64,000 nt of DNA from contig NC_011060.1 in NCBI RefSeq assembly GCF_000020645.1, forward strand, positions 432,501-496,500, given 5' to 3'. The position numbers were made by a program, and so were the translations under genes. The notes under the pieces were generated by a model. It made no database searches. It saw only the letters and a list, made by a program, of their open reading frames with translations, and was not told where the DNA came from. The stretch is from Pelodictyon phaeoclathratiforme BU-1 (GTDB taxonomy: Bacteria; Bacteroidota; Chlorobiia; Chlorobiales; Chlorobiaceae). Below, piece by piece: positions 52,341 through 62,189 of this stretch. The first letter of the stretch is position 1; each line of letters opens with the position of its first letter.

Positions 52341-52946
52341 ATGGTTTTTATTGCCGATTATGGCGCAGGGAATCTTCGTTCTGTTCTCAAGGCATTTGAC
52401 TATATCGGAGTCAAAGCTATCGTCAGCAGTGATCCAGCCAAACTTGCCGGTTACAAAAAAGTGATTCTTCCCGGAGTCGGAGCTTTCGGCTCTGCCACTG
52501 AGTCACTCAACGCATCGGGCTTTACCGGAGCGCTTCTCGAACATGTCGATAAAGGGGGCCAGCTCCTTGGAATCTGCCTCGGGATGCAGTTGCTCCTTAC
52601 CGACAGCGAAGAGATGGGCGCTCACAAAGGGCTCGATCTCATTCCAGGGCGCGTGCTGCGTTTCCGGAGCGAAACCGACAAAATTCCCCAGATCGGGTGG
52701 AACTCGGTCGATCAGCAGAAAGAGAGTACCCTCTTCCGGGGAATAGAGGATCACTCCTTCTTCTACTTTGTACACTCCTACTACTGTGATCCCCTCTGCA
52801 CCGATGATGTTGCAGCAACAACATGGTTCGCAGGAAAAAACTTTTGTTCAGCCATTGAAAAAAATGGTATTTTCGCAGTTCAATTTCATCCGGAAAAGAG
52901 CTCCGACGCCGGTTTGCAGGTGCTGAAAAACTTTGCCGGCTGCTAA
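52341..52946 (+). CDS. hisH: Imidazole glycerol phosphate synthase glutaminase subunit
   Basis: Class I glutaminase that supplies ammonia to HisF. 201 residues from ATG 52341. The nucleophile is Cys in LLGICLGMQLLL, and the His/Glu pair is in FAVQFHPEKS at the C-terminus. A TTG at 52332 would add three codons and is less likely. hisA follows 23 bp later. hisF is not in the window. Confidence 0.95.
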   Translation: MVFIADYGAGNLRSVLKAFDYIGVKAIVSSDPAKLAGYKKVILPGVGAFGSATESLNASGFTGALLEHVDKGGQLLGICLGMQLLLTDSEEMGAHKGLDLIPGRVLRFRSETDKIPQIGWNSVDQQKESTLFRGIEDHSFFYFVHSYYCDPLCTDDVAATTWFAGKNFCSAIEKNGIFAVQFHPEKSSDAGLQVLKNFAGC

Positions 52947-52969
52947 CACCGCTTTCCAGTTATTCACTT

Positions 52970-53740
52970 ATGTTGATTATTCCAGCCATAGACATCAAAG
53001 AGGGGAAGTGTGTACGACTGACCCGTGGCGACTTCAGCCAGAAAAAAATATACCTCGACAACCCCAACGACATGGCCATCATCTGGCGCAAGCAGAACGC
53101 CAAAATGCTCCATATCGTTGACCTCGATGCCGCCCTTACCGGCGAAATGGTCAATTTTGAAAAAATCAGGGAGATCGTCACCAATCTCGACATTCCCGTC
53201 CAGGTCGGCGGTGGTATCCGCTCCGCCGATGCAGTCAAGCGCTACCTCGACATCGGTGTCGGTCGCGTGGTCATCGGCTCGGCAGCCGTAACCAATCCAA
53301 AGCTGGTCGAAGAGCTGCTGCACACCTACACCTCCTCACAGATTGTTGTCGGCATCGATGCAGAGAACGGAATCCCGAAAATCAAAGGGTGGACCGAAAG
53401 CAGCATGATTCAGGACTACGATCTGGCGTTGCAGATGAAAGAGATGGGCATCGAGCGCATCATCTACACCGACATCTCCCGCGACGGCATGATGCAGGGC
53501 TTTGGTTACGAAAGCACCAGACGCTTCGCCGAAAGGGCAGGGATGAAAATTACCGCCTCCGGTGGAGTTACCAATGCCGAAGACCTGCATCGGCTCAATG
53601 AACTCCAACCCTTCGGCGTTGATTCCGTCATTATTGGCAAAGCCCTCTACGAATGCAATTTTCCCTGTCAGGAGCTTTGGTACAACTTTGAAGAGGAGAT
53701 CAGCCTCGATCACAATTTCTCGACAGCCCGAAAAAAATAG
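52970..53740 (+). CDS. hisA: Phosphoribosylformimino-AICAR ribotide isomerase
   Basis: A 256-residue TIM-barrel isomerase of histidine synthesis. The first active Asp is in LIIPAIDIKEGKCVRL, the second in YTDISRDGMMQG. Phosphate-binding GGGIRSADAV and ASGGVTNAEDL are both present. ATG at 52970. It is paired with hisH upstream and followed 70 bp later by the pseudouridine synthase gene. Confidence 0.96.
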   Translation: MLIIPAIDIKEGKCVRLTRGDFSQKKIYLDNPNDMAIIWRKQNAKMLHIVDLDAALTGEMVNFEKIREIVTNLDIPVQVGGGIRSADAVKRYLDIGVGRVVIGSAAVTNPKLVEELLHTYTSSQIVVGIDAENGIPKIKGWTESSMIQDYDLALQMKEMGIERIIYTDISRDGMMQGFGYESTRRFAERAGMKITASGGVTNAEDLHRLNELQPFGVDSVIIGKALYECNFPCQELWYNFEEEISLDHNFSTARKK

Positions 53741-53810
53741 CAGGGAGCCTGGCGCCTGAACGAGGGCCGCGAACAGGCAGGAAACGACAGCGATAACGAT
53801 AGAGATCACT

Positions 53811-54554
53811 ATGAAAAAGAGTAATAAAGATGATGAAGTCAGAATTAACCGATATCTCGCCTCGTGTGGCATAGCCTCACGCAGGGCTGCCGACCAGCTC
53901 GTGCTCGATGGCAGGGTTATGGTCAACGGCACCGTCATTACCACACCAGGCATCAAGGTAAGCCCCACTCGTGACGAGGTCATTGTAGACGGTGAAAAAT
54001 TTGCCCAGCCTGAGCACCGCAAGGTCTACATTCTCTTCAACAAACCCAGAAACGTCATCACCACCAACAGCGACGAAAAAAATCGGGAGATGGTACTCGA
54101 TTTTATTGATGTCGAAGAGCGGGTCTTTCCCGTTGGTCGCCTCGACCGGAAAACAACCGGCGTCATCCTGCTGACCAATGATGGAACACTGGCCCATAAA
54201 TTGATGCACCCTTCATCAAATGTGAAAAAAGAGTATATTGCTGAGCTTTCTGAAAAATTCACGCCAAATCTTCTGCCGCAACTGACAGGAGGGATGCGTT
54301 TGAAAGATACCGGGGAAAAGGTCAGTCCCTGCCGCGCAAAAATACTGGAAGATGGCATGCAGGTACTGGTAAGCATTCATGAAGGAAAGAACCACCAGGT
54401 CAGAAGAATGTTTGAAACCCTCGGTTTTGAAGTAAAGCGGCTTGAGCGGGTTGCCTATGCAGGCCTGCTGGCCGGAGAACTACGGCGAGGCGAATGGCGA
54501 TACCTGAGCCGCAATGAGGTTCAGGCACTCTACAAATTAACCGAAAGCCCATAA
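53811..54554 (+). CDS. RluB/RsuA-family pseudouridine synthase
   Basis: A 247-residue enzyme with an N-terminal S4 domain (RINRYLASCGIASRRAADQL) and the catalytic motif FPVGRLDRKTTGVILLTNDG, whose Asp is the nucleophile. The sequence is closest in layout to RluB (23S rRNA U2605) or RsuA (16S rRNA U516), and I do not choose. ATG at 53811, 70 bp after hisA and 36 bp before the HhH protein gene. Confidence 0.9.
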   Translation: MKKSNKDDEVRINRYLASCGIASRRAADQLVLDGRVMVNGTVITTPGIKVSPTRDEVIVDGEKFAQPEHRKVYILFNKPRNVITTNSDEKNREMVLDFIDVEERVFPVGRLDRKTTGVILLTNDGTLAHKLMHPSSNVKKEYIAELSEKFTPNLLPQLTGGMRLKDTGEKVSPCRAKILEDGMQVLVSIHEGKNHQVRRMFETLGFEVKRLERVAYAGLLAGELRRGEWRYLSRNEVQALYKLTESP

Positions 54555-54590
54555 GCCATCTGCCGGTTTTGTCAACCAAGCAAAACCACT

Positions 54591-56627
54591 ATGGTTATGA
54601 AGCAGCAACACTCCTTCTGCAAACGTCATGCCGGCAGGGAACTCATGACGTTTGTTTTTCTCCTCCTCCTTCTCATTGCCTCTTCCCCGGCACGCTGTGC
54701 CGACAGCAGCGACATCGAGGATCTCCTCAGCAATGCAGAATCAGAGATCAATATCGAGCAGTTGCTTGACCTTGTCGAGCAGTTGAAAAAAGAGAGGATT
54801 CTGCTCAATGAGGCCGACGCCGCCGACCTGCGTCAACTGCCCTGGCTCACGACCGCCGACGTCGAAACCATTCTCATCCATCGTCGCAACCAGGGGCCCA
54901 TTCTCACCCTGCAGCAACTCGAAACCCTTATCGGCAAAGAAAAAACAGCCCTCATCGCCCCCTATATCCGTTTGACAAAAGAGCCCTCCTCCCGTCTTCC
55001 AGCCAAAACCGATGCCATAGAGGGCACGCTCTACAGCCGCCTCTTTTGGGAAACCACAGCCCGGAAAGGCATTCTGAACGGGAACTACGCCGGAGAGAAC
55101 TACAAGCTCTATCACCGTCTGCAGGTTGCAGCCCCTCACCTCAAGGCGACCCTCCTGCAGGAAAAGGATATCGGCGAGCCCGACGTGGCCGACTTCACCT
55201 CACTCAGCATCAGCGCCAGCGATATCGGCATCATGAAACAGGGCCTGCTCGGCAACTACAGGGTAAACCTTGCCCAGGGGCTGCTCATCGGCCAGGGACG
55301 CTATTTTTCCAAAGGCTCCGACCCCACCGGCAGCATCCGGCTTCCATCACGCCAGCTTCTTCCCTACACCTCCAGCTCGGAATATGGCTTTCTCCAGGGA
55401 GCAGCAACAACCCTGAAGCTTGCACCCTTTGAAGTGACCCTCTTTTACTCCTCCAACCATCGTGACGCCCTCATCAGCGACGAGGGGGTCATTACCAGTT
55501 TCAGCTCATCAGGCTACCACCGGAGCGAACTCGAAATATCGAGAAAAGATAACGTCACCGAAACCATCTCCGGGGCAAACCTGCTTTACCATTACCAGTC
55601 GGGCTCCTTCAGCGGCAGGGCAGGGGGGAGTCTGCTCAACTACCGCTATCCACTGCCATTCGATGAACTCGACCCCTTTGCCGCCATAAGCAGACACTCT
55701 TCGGCAACGCTCTACAGCCTCGAAACCGATCTCTCCCTTGGCCATGCAAGCCTCTTTGCCGAAGCGGCCTTTTCCACTCGCCCGGATGACGCATCATGGA
55801 CGGCAGGCACGGAGTATCAGATTCGCCAGGGGCTCAGCGCCGTTGCCGCGCTCCGCCGCTATGGCGCCCGCTACTACTCTCCCTTTGCAGGGGCCTTTGC
55901 CGAAAGGGGCAGCGGAGCCTCAAACGAAGAGGGATACTATGTCGGCCTCAACGCCAGGGTCAGCAAAAGCCTTGCACTTGCGGCCTACCACGACCGCTTC
56001 ACCTTTCCCCTGCTTGACGATCACTGCCCCTACCCCTCAGATGGCAACGATTCAAGGCTCTTCATCACCTGGAAACAGTCGCCCCTGCTCACCTGGAACC
56101 TCCAATTCCAGCACAAATACCGCGAAGAGCAGTCCAATCAGGGCACATCAAGCCACCCCCTCTGGAGAGCACTTCCCCAGATAACCAATCGCTGCCGTCT
56201 CGACTGCGATGTCACCCCCTCCCGTGCCCTCCACCTGCGAAGCCGAGGCGAGGTGAAAAAAGTGGTCAAGGAGTACCTCGCTGGCGATCAGCGCTTTTAT
56301 GGATGGCTTCTCTCCCAGCAGGCAGGATACAGCGCCGGTAAATTCAGCCTCAAAGGGCGTATAACCGTTTTCAACACAGAAGATTTCGATGCAGCCCTCT
56401 ACGCCTATGAGGACGACCTTCCCCTCACCTCCTCACTCGGCATGTACGACGGGCGCGGTAAATCCCTCTTCCTTGTGGCAGCATGGCAGGCGCTTCCACA
56501 GATGAAGCTTGCCGCACGATACGAGAAAAGCTGGTACAGTGACCGGGAGGTATACAGCAGCGGCAACGACGAGCGGGCCACCAGCGCACCCGGTTCCTTT
56601 CATCTTGGCTGTTTTTTGACCTTCTGA
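54591..56627 (+). CDS. Secreted helix-hairpin-helix protein with beta-rich (outer-membrane-like) body
   Basis: A 678-residue protein. A signal sequence is clear (MTFVFLLLLLIASSPARC; the better start may be ATG 54645 with an AGGGAA ribosome-binding site). Residues about 70-125 form a ComEA-like HhH unit (LNEADAADLRQLPWLTTAD and LTLQQLETLIG). The remaining 550 residues are rich in alternating polar/aromatic strands (YKLYHRLQVA, RGKSLFLVAAWQAL), Gly, Ser and Tyr, ending in Phe, as in outer-membrane beta-barrels. I recall similar HhH/barrel proteins in Bacteroidetes/Chlorobi, of unknown function. It is followed convergently by tsaC. Confidence 0.78.
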   Translation: MVMKQQHSFCKRHAGRELMTFVFLLLLLIASSPARCADSSDIEDLLSNAESEINIEQLLDLVEQLKKERILLNEADAADLRQLPWLTTADVETILIHRRNQGPILTLQQLETLIGKEKTALIAPYIRLTKEPSSRLPAKTDAIEGTLYSRLFWETTARKGILNGNYAGENYKLYHRLQVAAPHLKATLLQEKDIGEPDVADFTSLSISASDIGIMKQGLLGNYRVNLAQGLLIGQGRYFSKGSDPTGSIRLPSRQLLPYTSSSEYGFLQGAATTLKLAPFEVTLFYSSNHRDALISDEGVITSFSSSGYHRSELEISRKDNVTETISGANLLYHYQSGSFSGRAGGSLLNYRYPLPFDELDPFAAISRHSSATLYSLETDLSLGHASLFAEAAFSTRPDDASWTAGTEYQIRQGLSAVAALRRYGARYYSPFAGAFAERGSGASNEEGYYVGLNARVSKSLALAAYHDRFTFPLLDDHCPYPSDGNDSRLFITWKQSPLLTWNLQFQHKYREEQSNQGTSSHPLWRALPQITNRCRLDCDVTPSRALHLRSRGEVKKVVKEYLAGDQRFYGWLLSQQAGYSAGKFSLKGRITVFNTEDFDAALYAYEDDLPLTSSLGMYDGRGKSLFLVAAWQALPQMKLAARYEKSWYSDREVYSSGNDERATSAPGSFHLGCFLTF

Positions 56628-56647
56628 GTGGAGTGTCGGCAGGGGGG

Positions 56648-57601
56648 TCACTCAAGAGCGGCAGCACGCAGCAGCCGATCCCTGATCGCCCTGCCAAGTC
56701 CCTCATTTGAGGGCAGTTCGCAGTAGATGACGCCGATCCCTTCCGCGTCGCAGAGCCGGAAAAAGCCGAAGAGCTCCCGGCCATACTCCTCAAGAGTGGA
56801 GCACACCTTGCAGAGTGTAACCCCTTCCGGCGGCGCCGAGAGGCCGATAGAGGCTGATGAAGGGGAGTCTGCAACAGGGCTCTTCTCGCCACTCCAGAGG
56901 ATAATCGAGGCCTTCGGCGCATAATGGGGATACTTCAGGCCGGGGCATTTCGGGCTCTCCTCCGGCTTGTTCGTGACCGCATTGACCGTTATCTCTGGCA
57001 CTACCTCCCGCAGTTGTTCCAGTGTGATCGCTCCGGCCCTGAGCAGCAGCGGCTTCGCCCCCGAACACTCCACAATGGTCGATTCAAGGCCGATCGTACT
57101 TGGCCTGCCCCGCAGCACGCACTCAATCCTCCCCTCAAGATCCTCCATCACCGCCTCCCAGCTTGTCGCGCTCGGCAGCCCCGAACGATTTGCCGAAGGA
57201 GCGGCAACCGGGCAGCCACAGAGACGCAGAAACTCCTGAGCCACCGGATTTGACGGGCAGCGCACCCCCACAGTTTCAAGACCGGCTGTAACGCTGAAGG
57301 GAACAGAGCTTTTTTTTTGCAGCACCAGCGTCAGGGGGCCGGGGAAAAAGTGCTCAATCAGCGCTCGTGCATCCGCATGAAGCGCCTCTGCCACCTCATC
57401 GAGTTGATCAATGCTGCCGAGGTGAACAATCAGTGGGTTATCCGACGGACGTCCCTTTGCCCGAAAAAGCTGGAGGATTGCCTCCGGATGGCAGATACCG
57501 GCGCCAAGGCCATAGACCGTCTCGGTTGGAAATGCCACAACCCCACCTGAGTTCAGGATAGCGGCTGCCTCTTCAGGTGAATCAGTAAGGATGGTCTGCA
57601 T
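56648..57601 (-). CDS. L-threonylcarbamoyladenylate synthase (Sua5/TsaC family)
   Basis: Makes threonylcarbamoyl-AMP for t6A37 tRNA modification. The 317-residue protein has the YrdC core (GGVVAFPTETVYGLGA, KGRPSDNPLIVHL, PSANRSGLPSAT) and a C-terminal Sua5 domain of about 100 residues starting near KCPGLKYPHYAPKA. So it is the long Sua5 type rather than short TsaC. mtaB, at 13.2 kb, thiomethylates the t6A this pathway makes. ATG at 57601. Confidence 0.93.
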   Translation of the reverse strand: MQTILTDSPEEAAAILNSGGVVAFPTETVYGLGAGICHPEAILQLFRAKGRPSDNPLIVHLGSIDQLDEVAEALHADARALIEHFFPGPLTLVLQKKSSVPFSVTAGLETVGVRCPSNPVAQEFLRLCGCPVAAPSANRSGLPSATSWEAVMEDLEGRIECVLRGRPSTIGLESTIVECSGAKPLLLRAGAITLEQLREVVPEITVNAVTNKPEESPKCPGLKYPHYAPKASIILWSGEKSPVADSPSSASIGLSAPPEGVTLCKVCSTLEEYGRELFGFFRLCDAEGIGVIYCELPSNEGLGRAIRDRLLRAAALE

Positions 57602-57624
57602 GATAGCGGCTTGAGGGAAAAATT

Positions 57625-58254
57625 CTACCGGAAAATGGAGAGAAGGGTAAAGAGCGTGGCTACCGAAGCGCTGGCAAGAGGAATTGAAAGGTTATCGTCA
57701 ACCTTGAACTTTCCGATACGCACCAGGAAGGCCTCCGTCAGCGTTCCGGTTATTGCCATGATGATACCGATAACGGGATGCAGCCCCGGCACAAGGGAGA
57801 CAACAACGAGCGCCGAGAGAAAAAAGGCAACGCTTCCCTCAACGCTCTTCTGTCCAAACCGGTGTTTACCGAACGATTTGCCGATAATGGCCGCAAGCGT
57901 ATCCGAAACAGCAACCATGCTGAAGGCCGCAACCGCAATAACTTTCGGGAAAAAGAGCACCAGAAGGAGAGCCGCCATCATGATATAGGTCGCACCGTTC
58001 AGATGGCCCTTTGCCCGCTTGAGCTCATGCGCCCTGAGCATCGCTCCGAACGTCCGGTGATACCAGGCAGAAACCGGTGTGAAAAAATTTTTCAGCAGGT
58101 CAATCAGAAAAAAGCCGGAAAAAAGCGGCACAAGAATCAACAGAGCAAGATCGCGGCTGATAAACCAGTAAATAACCGGGATAGAGAGCGACGAGAGATG
58201 AATAGCCTTGCGTGCTACTTCATAACGGAGTTCCAGCCGGTCAATCTCTTCCAT
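57625..58254 (-). CDS. Polyprenol/phytol kinase-like (SEC59/CTP-dependent kinase family) membrane protein
   Basis: About 209 residues with six or so hydrophobic helices. The motifs RYEVARKAIHLSSL near the start and VSDTLAAIIGKSFGKHRFG, then KSVEGSVAFFLSALVVV, match the diacylglycerol/dolichol/phytol kinase family, which uses CTP or other NTPs. In a bacteriochlorophyll-making organism phytol or farnesol salvage is a plausible role, but this is inference; a phosphatidate cytidylyltransferase-like label is also used for relatives. It lies 23 bp upstream of tsaC on the same strand. ATG 58254 fits better than 58260. Confidence 0.82.
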   Translation of the reverse strand: MEEIDRLELRYEVARKAIHLSSLSIPVIYWFISRDLALLILVPLFSGFFLIDLLKNFFTPVSAWYHRTFGAMLRAHELKRAKGHLNGATYIMMAALLLVLFFPKVIAVAAFSMVAVSDTLAAIIGKSFGKHRFGQKSVEGSVAFFLSALVVVSLVPGLHPVIGIIMAITGTLTEAFLVRIGKFKVDDNLSIPLASASVATLFTLLSIFR

Positions 58255-58430
58255 AAGCATAAAAAAGGTTCATCAGGGAAGCGGTATCAGGAGCGACCCG
58301 CTTACAGGCTGGAATATACAACGAAAACTCCATAAGCCAGAAAAGTTCAGCCCAACAGCTTCCTTTTCCTTTTCCCTTTCAAAACGTGTACCTTGCAGTG
58401 CATTCCAAAATCGCATTTTGAACTACAGGT

Positions 58431-59990
58431 ATGAAGCATGAAAACTTAAGGGTCGCTGCCATTGATCTCGGCACCAACTCCTTCCATATGATTATTGTCG
58501 AAGAGAGCCCGCAGAAGGGGATCGTTGAGATAGACCGGGTCAAAGATATGATCTGCATCGGTCGCGGCAGCATTTCTACAAAAATGCTTGATGAAGAGGC
58601 CATGCAGTCCGGTATTGCGGCGTTGAAAAATTTTCTTGTTCTGGCCTCACATCATGGTGTGGCCTCCGAAAATGTTATTGCCTTCGCCACCAGCGCCATC
58701 CGCGAGGCAAAAAACAGTGGCGACTTTATCCGCCGGGTCAAAGAGGAGACCGGCCTCAAAATCAAGATTATCTCCGGCAAAGAGGAGGCTGAATTTATCT
58801 ATTACGGCGTTCGCAATGCGGTGAAAATAGGCAACAGCTCCGACCTGCTCTTCGATATTGGCGGCGGATCGGTTGAATTTGTTCTTGTCAACCAGAAAGG
58901 GCTCCAACTGCTCGAAAGTCGTAAAATCGGTGTTGCCAGAATGTGCGAACGCTTTGTAGCCTCCGAACCGATCGCCTCTCATGATATCAAGATGCTGGAG
59001 CAGTACTTCACGGCAGAGATGGTCACCGCTGTTGAAAAGGCCTCACAACTGAAGGTGACCAGGGCAATCGCCTCCTCGGGAACAGCGCAGAATATCGCCC
59101 GCATGATACAGTCGATGAAGGGGAGCCAGAGTGAGACATCGCTCAACAACAGCACCTTTACCCGCACCGAGTTTCAGGCGCTCTATCAGGCAATTCTCCC
59201 TCTTGGCGCCGCCGAACGCAAAAAAATTACCGGTCTTGATGAAAAAAGAGTTGATCTTATTGTGCCAGGGCTCATCCTTGTCGATATGATCTTCCGGCTT
59301 TTCAACCTCACCGAGATCGTCATTTCCGATTCCGCCCTGCGGGAGGGAATGGTGCTCCACTACCTGAAGCATCGCCTCCAGTCAGGCACAAAACGGAGCA
59401 GTGACGATGACCTCGATATTCGCCGGGAGAGCGTTTATGAACTTGCCTTCCGCTGCGGCTGGACGCGCAACCACGCAGAGCACGTAGCCCGTCTCAGCCT
59501 CCAGCTTTTCGACAAGCTCGCCCTTCTGCACCATCTTGACGAGTCGTACCGTGAACTGCTCGAGTATGCATCGCTGCTGCACAACATTGGAGCATTCATT
59601 GCCATCTCCTCCCATCACAAACACAGCCAGTATATTATCCTCAACGGGGAACTTCGCGGCTTCTCGCCCCTTGAAACCGAGATCATCGCCCATGTGGCCC
59701 GCTATCACCGCAAATCCCCCCCGACGGAGCGCCATGCAGCATACAGCATGCTTCCCTCCGCCAGCAAGCGTGCGGTTGATCTCCTCTCCGGCATCCTGCG
59801 CCTTGCCAACGGTCTCGAACGCGGTCACCGTCAGAACGTTCAGAAAATCAACGTCCAGGTCACCGCAAATACCATTATCCTCCACCTCAAAACCCGTTTT
59901 GAGCCCGACATCGAGATATGGGCCGCCGATCTGCTGAAACCGTGGCTTGAGAAGCTCCTCAATAAAAGCATAATCCTTGAAGCACTCTGA
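58431..59990 (+). CDS. ppx: Exopolyphosphatase / guanosine pentaphosphatase (Ppx/GppA)
   Basis: A 519-residue enzyme of the sugar-kinase/Hsp70 fold. Phosphate-binding motifs are AAIDLGTNSFHMIIVE and LLFDIGGGSVEFVLV. The C-terminal 200 residues contain an HD-like domain (SSHHKHSQYIILNG), as in full-length Ppx. It hydrolyses polyphosphate or pppGpp; which is undetermined. It is divergent from the kinase gene, and its stop overlaps the alternative TTG start of pabBC by 14 bp. Confidence 0.9.
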   Translation: MKHENLRVAAIDLGTNSFHMIIVEESPQKGIVEIDRVKDMICIGRGSISTKMLDEEAMQSGIAALKNFLVLASHHGVASENVIAFATSAIREAKNSGDFIRRVKEETGLKIKIISGKEEAEFIYYGVRNAVKIGNSSDLLFDIGGGSVEFVLVNQKGLQLLESRKIGVARMCERFVASEPIASHDIKMLEQYFTAEMVTAVEKASQLKVTRAIASSGTAQNIARMIQSMKGSQSETSLNNSTFTRTEFQALYQAILPLGAAERKKITGLDEKRVDLIVPGLILVDMIFRLFNLTEIVISDSALREGMVLHYLKHRLQSGTKRSSDDDLDIRRESVYELAFRCGWTRNHAEHVARLSLQLFDKLALLHHLDESYRELLEYASLLHNIGAFIAISSHHKHSQYIILNGELRGFSPLETEIIAHVARYHRKSPPTERHAAYSMLPSASKRAVDLLSGILRLANGLERGHRQNVQKINVQVTANTIILHLKTRFEPDIEIWAADLLKPWLEKLLNKSIILEAL

Positions 59991-62124
59991 AGTGAAGGGA
60001 GAGAGCCTTTTCGAACGACTCGCCGCCACCCTTGCAACCGAGGGCACCCTCTGGCTCGAATCCGCCTTCTGTAACGAGCCGGAGGGCGGAGCGCTCCTCT
60101 TCTCTGACCCGCTGGAGGTGGTGACCCTTCCCACACTCAACGATATCGAGCTTTTTTTCCGGAGGATCGAGGAACAGAGCGCCGCAGGTTTTCATCTTGC
60201 CGGCTGGCTCACCTATGAGGCCGGTTACGCCTTTGAAGAGAGGCTTCTTCACGGCCTCTCACCCGACGACCCTCATCTTCCCCCCTCGCCCCTTGGCTGG
60301 TTTGGAGTCTACCGGGAACCGGAGCGCTTTTCAGCCGCAGAGGTTCAGGAGCTTTTCGCCGAACCGGGCCCTCGCTCCGACCTCATCATCACCGACCTCT
60401 CCTTCAATCTCTCCGAAGAGGAATACGGCAGAAAAATTGAACGCATCAAAGAGCAGATAGCAGCAGGCAATCTCTATCAGGTGAACTTTACCGGACGCTA
60501 CCGCTTCACCAGCAACAGCGAGCCAACGGCGCTCTTTGCCGCGCTGCGGGGTCGGCAACCCTCATCCTACACCGCCTGTATCAACAGCGGCGGGCGCACC
60601 ATCCTCTCCTGCTCTCCCGAACTCTTTTTCAGGCGGCGCGGCTCACTCATCGAAACCATGCCGATGAAAGGAACCGCACCGAGAGGCCGCACCATCGAAG
60701 AGGACAACCGCCTCAGGGAGGGGCTTGCCGGATGCCAGAAAAACCGGGCCGAAAATCTCATGATCGTCGATCTCCTCCGTAACGACCTCGGTCGGATATG
60801 CAAGCCCGGCACAGTCGAAGCAGGGGATCTCTTCACCATCGAAACATGGCCGACACTCCACCAACTGCTCTCAACCATCCGGGGAGAGCTGCGGGAGGGA
60901 ATCAAGCTCAGCGAACTCTTCCGGGCCCTCTATCCCTCAGGCTCCATTACCGGTGCGCCCAAAATAAGCGCCATGAAGCTCATACAGAGCCTTGAACCAA
61001 CGTCAAGAGGGATCTATACCGGCACCATCGGCTATATCACCCCCGACAGCGAGATGGTTTTCAGTGTCGCAATCCGCACCATCGAGCTATCCGGAAAACA
61101 GGGCACCTACGGATCAGGAGGCGGCATCGTATGGGACTCCGATCCCCAGGATGAGTACCGCGAGTGCCAGCTCAAGGCCAAGATCCTTACCAACCCCGGC
61201 AGGAGCCGCAGCGCTGCAGCAACAGAGACCGGCATTGCGCCAGGCAGCGATAGAGCAGCACAGCAACCTGAAGAGCACCGCATTCAGCTCATTGCACCTG
61301 CATCAGCAGAGGACGTTGTTCTGGGCTGTAACTTCGGTCAAACGGACGCCCATCATCAGCCTCCGGGTGGGGTTTCCGGCAGCGAAGCAGGGCAACACTT
61401 CGGGCTTTTTGAAAGCCTGCTCTGGAACGGCAACTATCTCTGGCTCGACGAACACCTCCAGCGCCTTGCCGCATCAGCCGCCACGCTCGGCTTTCCATGC
61501 GACACCGCCGCTGCCACCCACCTGCTTCACCAGCTTGAAGAGGAGATGCGCCATCATGGCAGCCAGAACAGCAACCCGCAACCCGGCCAGCAGCAGGAAC
61601 ATCTCCGCACCGAAGAACAGTGCCGGGGTGCCGCACGCTGCAAGGTACGCCTCAGCCTCACAAGAGAGGGAAGCTGCAGCGCCAGTTACGAGCCCATAAC
61701 GGTGCAAGGCTCCACCACACCGCTCCGTTTATGCATTGCCGCAGAGCCCACCCATTCATCCAACCCCCTGCTCCGGCACAAAACCACCAAAAGGGAGCTT
61801 TACGACCACTACTTCACCCTTGCCCGCCAGCAAGGCTACGACGAAATCCTCTTCCACAACGAACGCGGCGAGATCACCGAAGGCGCCATCAGCACCATCT
61901 TTATCCGCAAAGGCCAGCAACTCTGCACCCCGCCACTCCACTGCGGCCTGCTCAACGGCATTTTCCGCCATTACATCCTCGCCACCCGCCCCACCGCAAC
62001 CGAAAAAATCATCACCATCAACGACCTCGCCACCGCCGACGCCATATTCATCGCAAATTCAGTCCGAGGCCTCAGACCCGCCACAATGTGTAAAAACCCG
62101 CCGACCATGGGACCTGATACATAA
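59977..62124 (+). CDS. pabBC: PabB-PabC fusion: aminodeoxychorismate synthase I and lyase
   Basis: One 715-residue chain for p-aminobenzoate in folate synthesis. Residues 1-405 are PabB (chorismate-binding): GNLYQVNFTGRYRF, ETMPMKGTAPRG, NLMIVDLLRNDLGRI, YPSGSITGAPK. A low-complexity Ala/Gln/Glu linker (about 410-470) leads to PabC, a PLP lyase with FGLFESLLWNGNYLWLDEHL, the HKTTKR lysine and DEILFHNERGEITEGAIS. A second Gln/Asn-rich insert breaks PabC near 520-545. Start may be TTG 59977 (14-bp overlap with ppx) or GTG 59992. The 3' third is strikingly C-rich. Confidence 0.92.
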   Translation: MKHSEVKGESLFERLAATLATEGTLWLESAFCNEPEGGALLFSDPLEVVTLPTLNDIELFFRRIEEQSAAGFHLAGWLTYEAGYAFEERLLHGLSPDDPHLPPSPLGWFGVYREPERFSAAEVQELFAEPGPRSDLIITDLSFNLSEEEYGRKIERIKEQIAAGNLYQVNFTGRYRFTSNSEPTALFAALRGRQPSSYTACINSGGRTILSCSPELFFRRRGSLIETMPMKGTAPRGRTIEEDNRLREGLAGCQKNRAENLMIVDLLRNDLGRICKPGTVEAGDLFTIETWPTLHQLLSTIRGELREGIKLSELFRALYPSGSITGAPKISAMKLIQSLEPTSRGIYTGTIGYITPDSEMVFSVAIRTIELSGKQGTYGSGGGIVWDSDPQDEYRECQLKAKILTNPGRSRSAAATETGIAPGSDRAAQQPEEHRIQLIAPASAEDVVLGCNFGQTDAHHQPPGGVSGSEAGQHFGLFESLLWNGNYLWLDEHLQRLAASAATLGFPCDTAAATHLLHQLEEEMRHHGSQNSNPQPGQQQEHLRTEEQCRGAARCKVRLSLTREGSCSASYEPITVQGSTTPLRLCIAAEPTHSSNPLLRHKTTKRELYDHYFTLARQQGYDEILFHNERGEITEGAISTIFIRKGQQLCTPPLHCGLLNGIFRHYILATRPTATEKIITINDLATADAIFIANSVRGLRPATMCKNPPTMGPDT

Positions 62125-62189
62125 CTGCAAAAAACTCCCTATATTCCCCTTATAACAAAAAAACATCAACCACATTTCTTTTACCCACC

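Noticed and set aside
61620..62093. A 157-codon frame rich in Pro/His/Arg.
   Set aside because: Produced by the C-rich codon usage of the pabC part in another frame.
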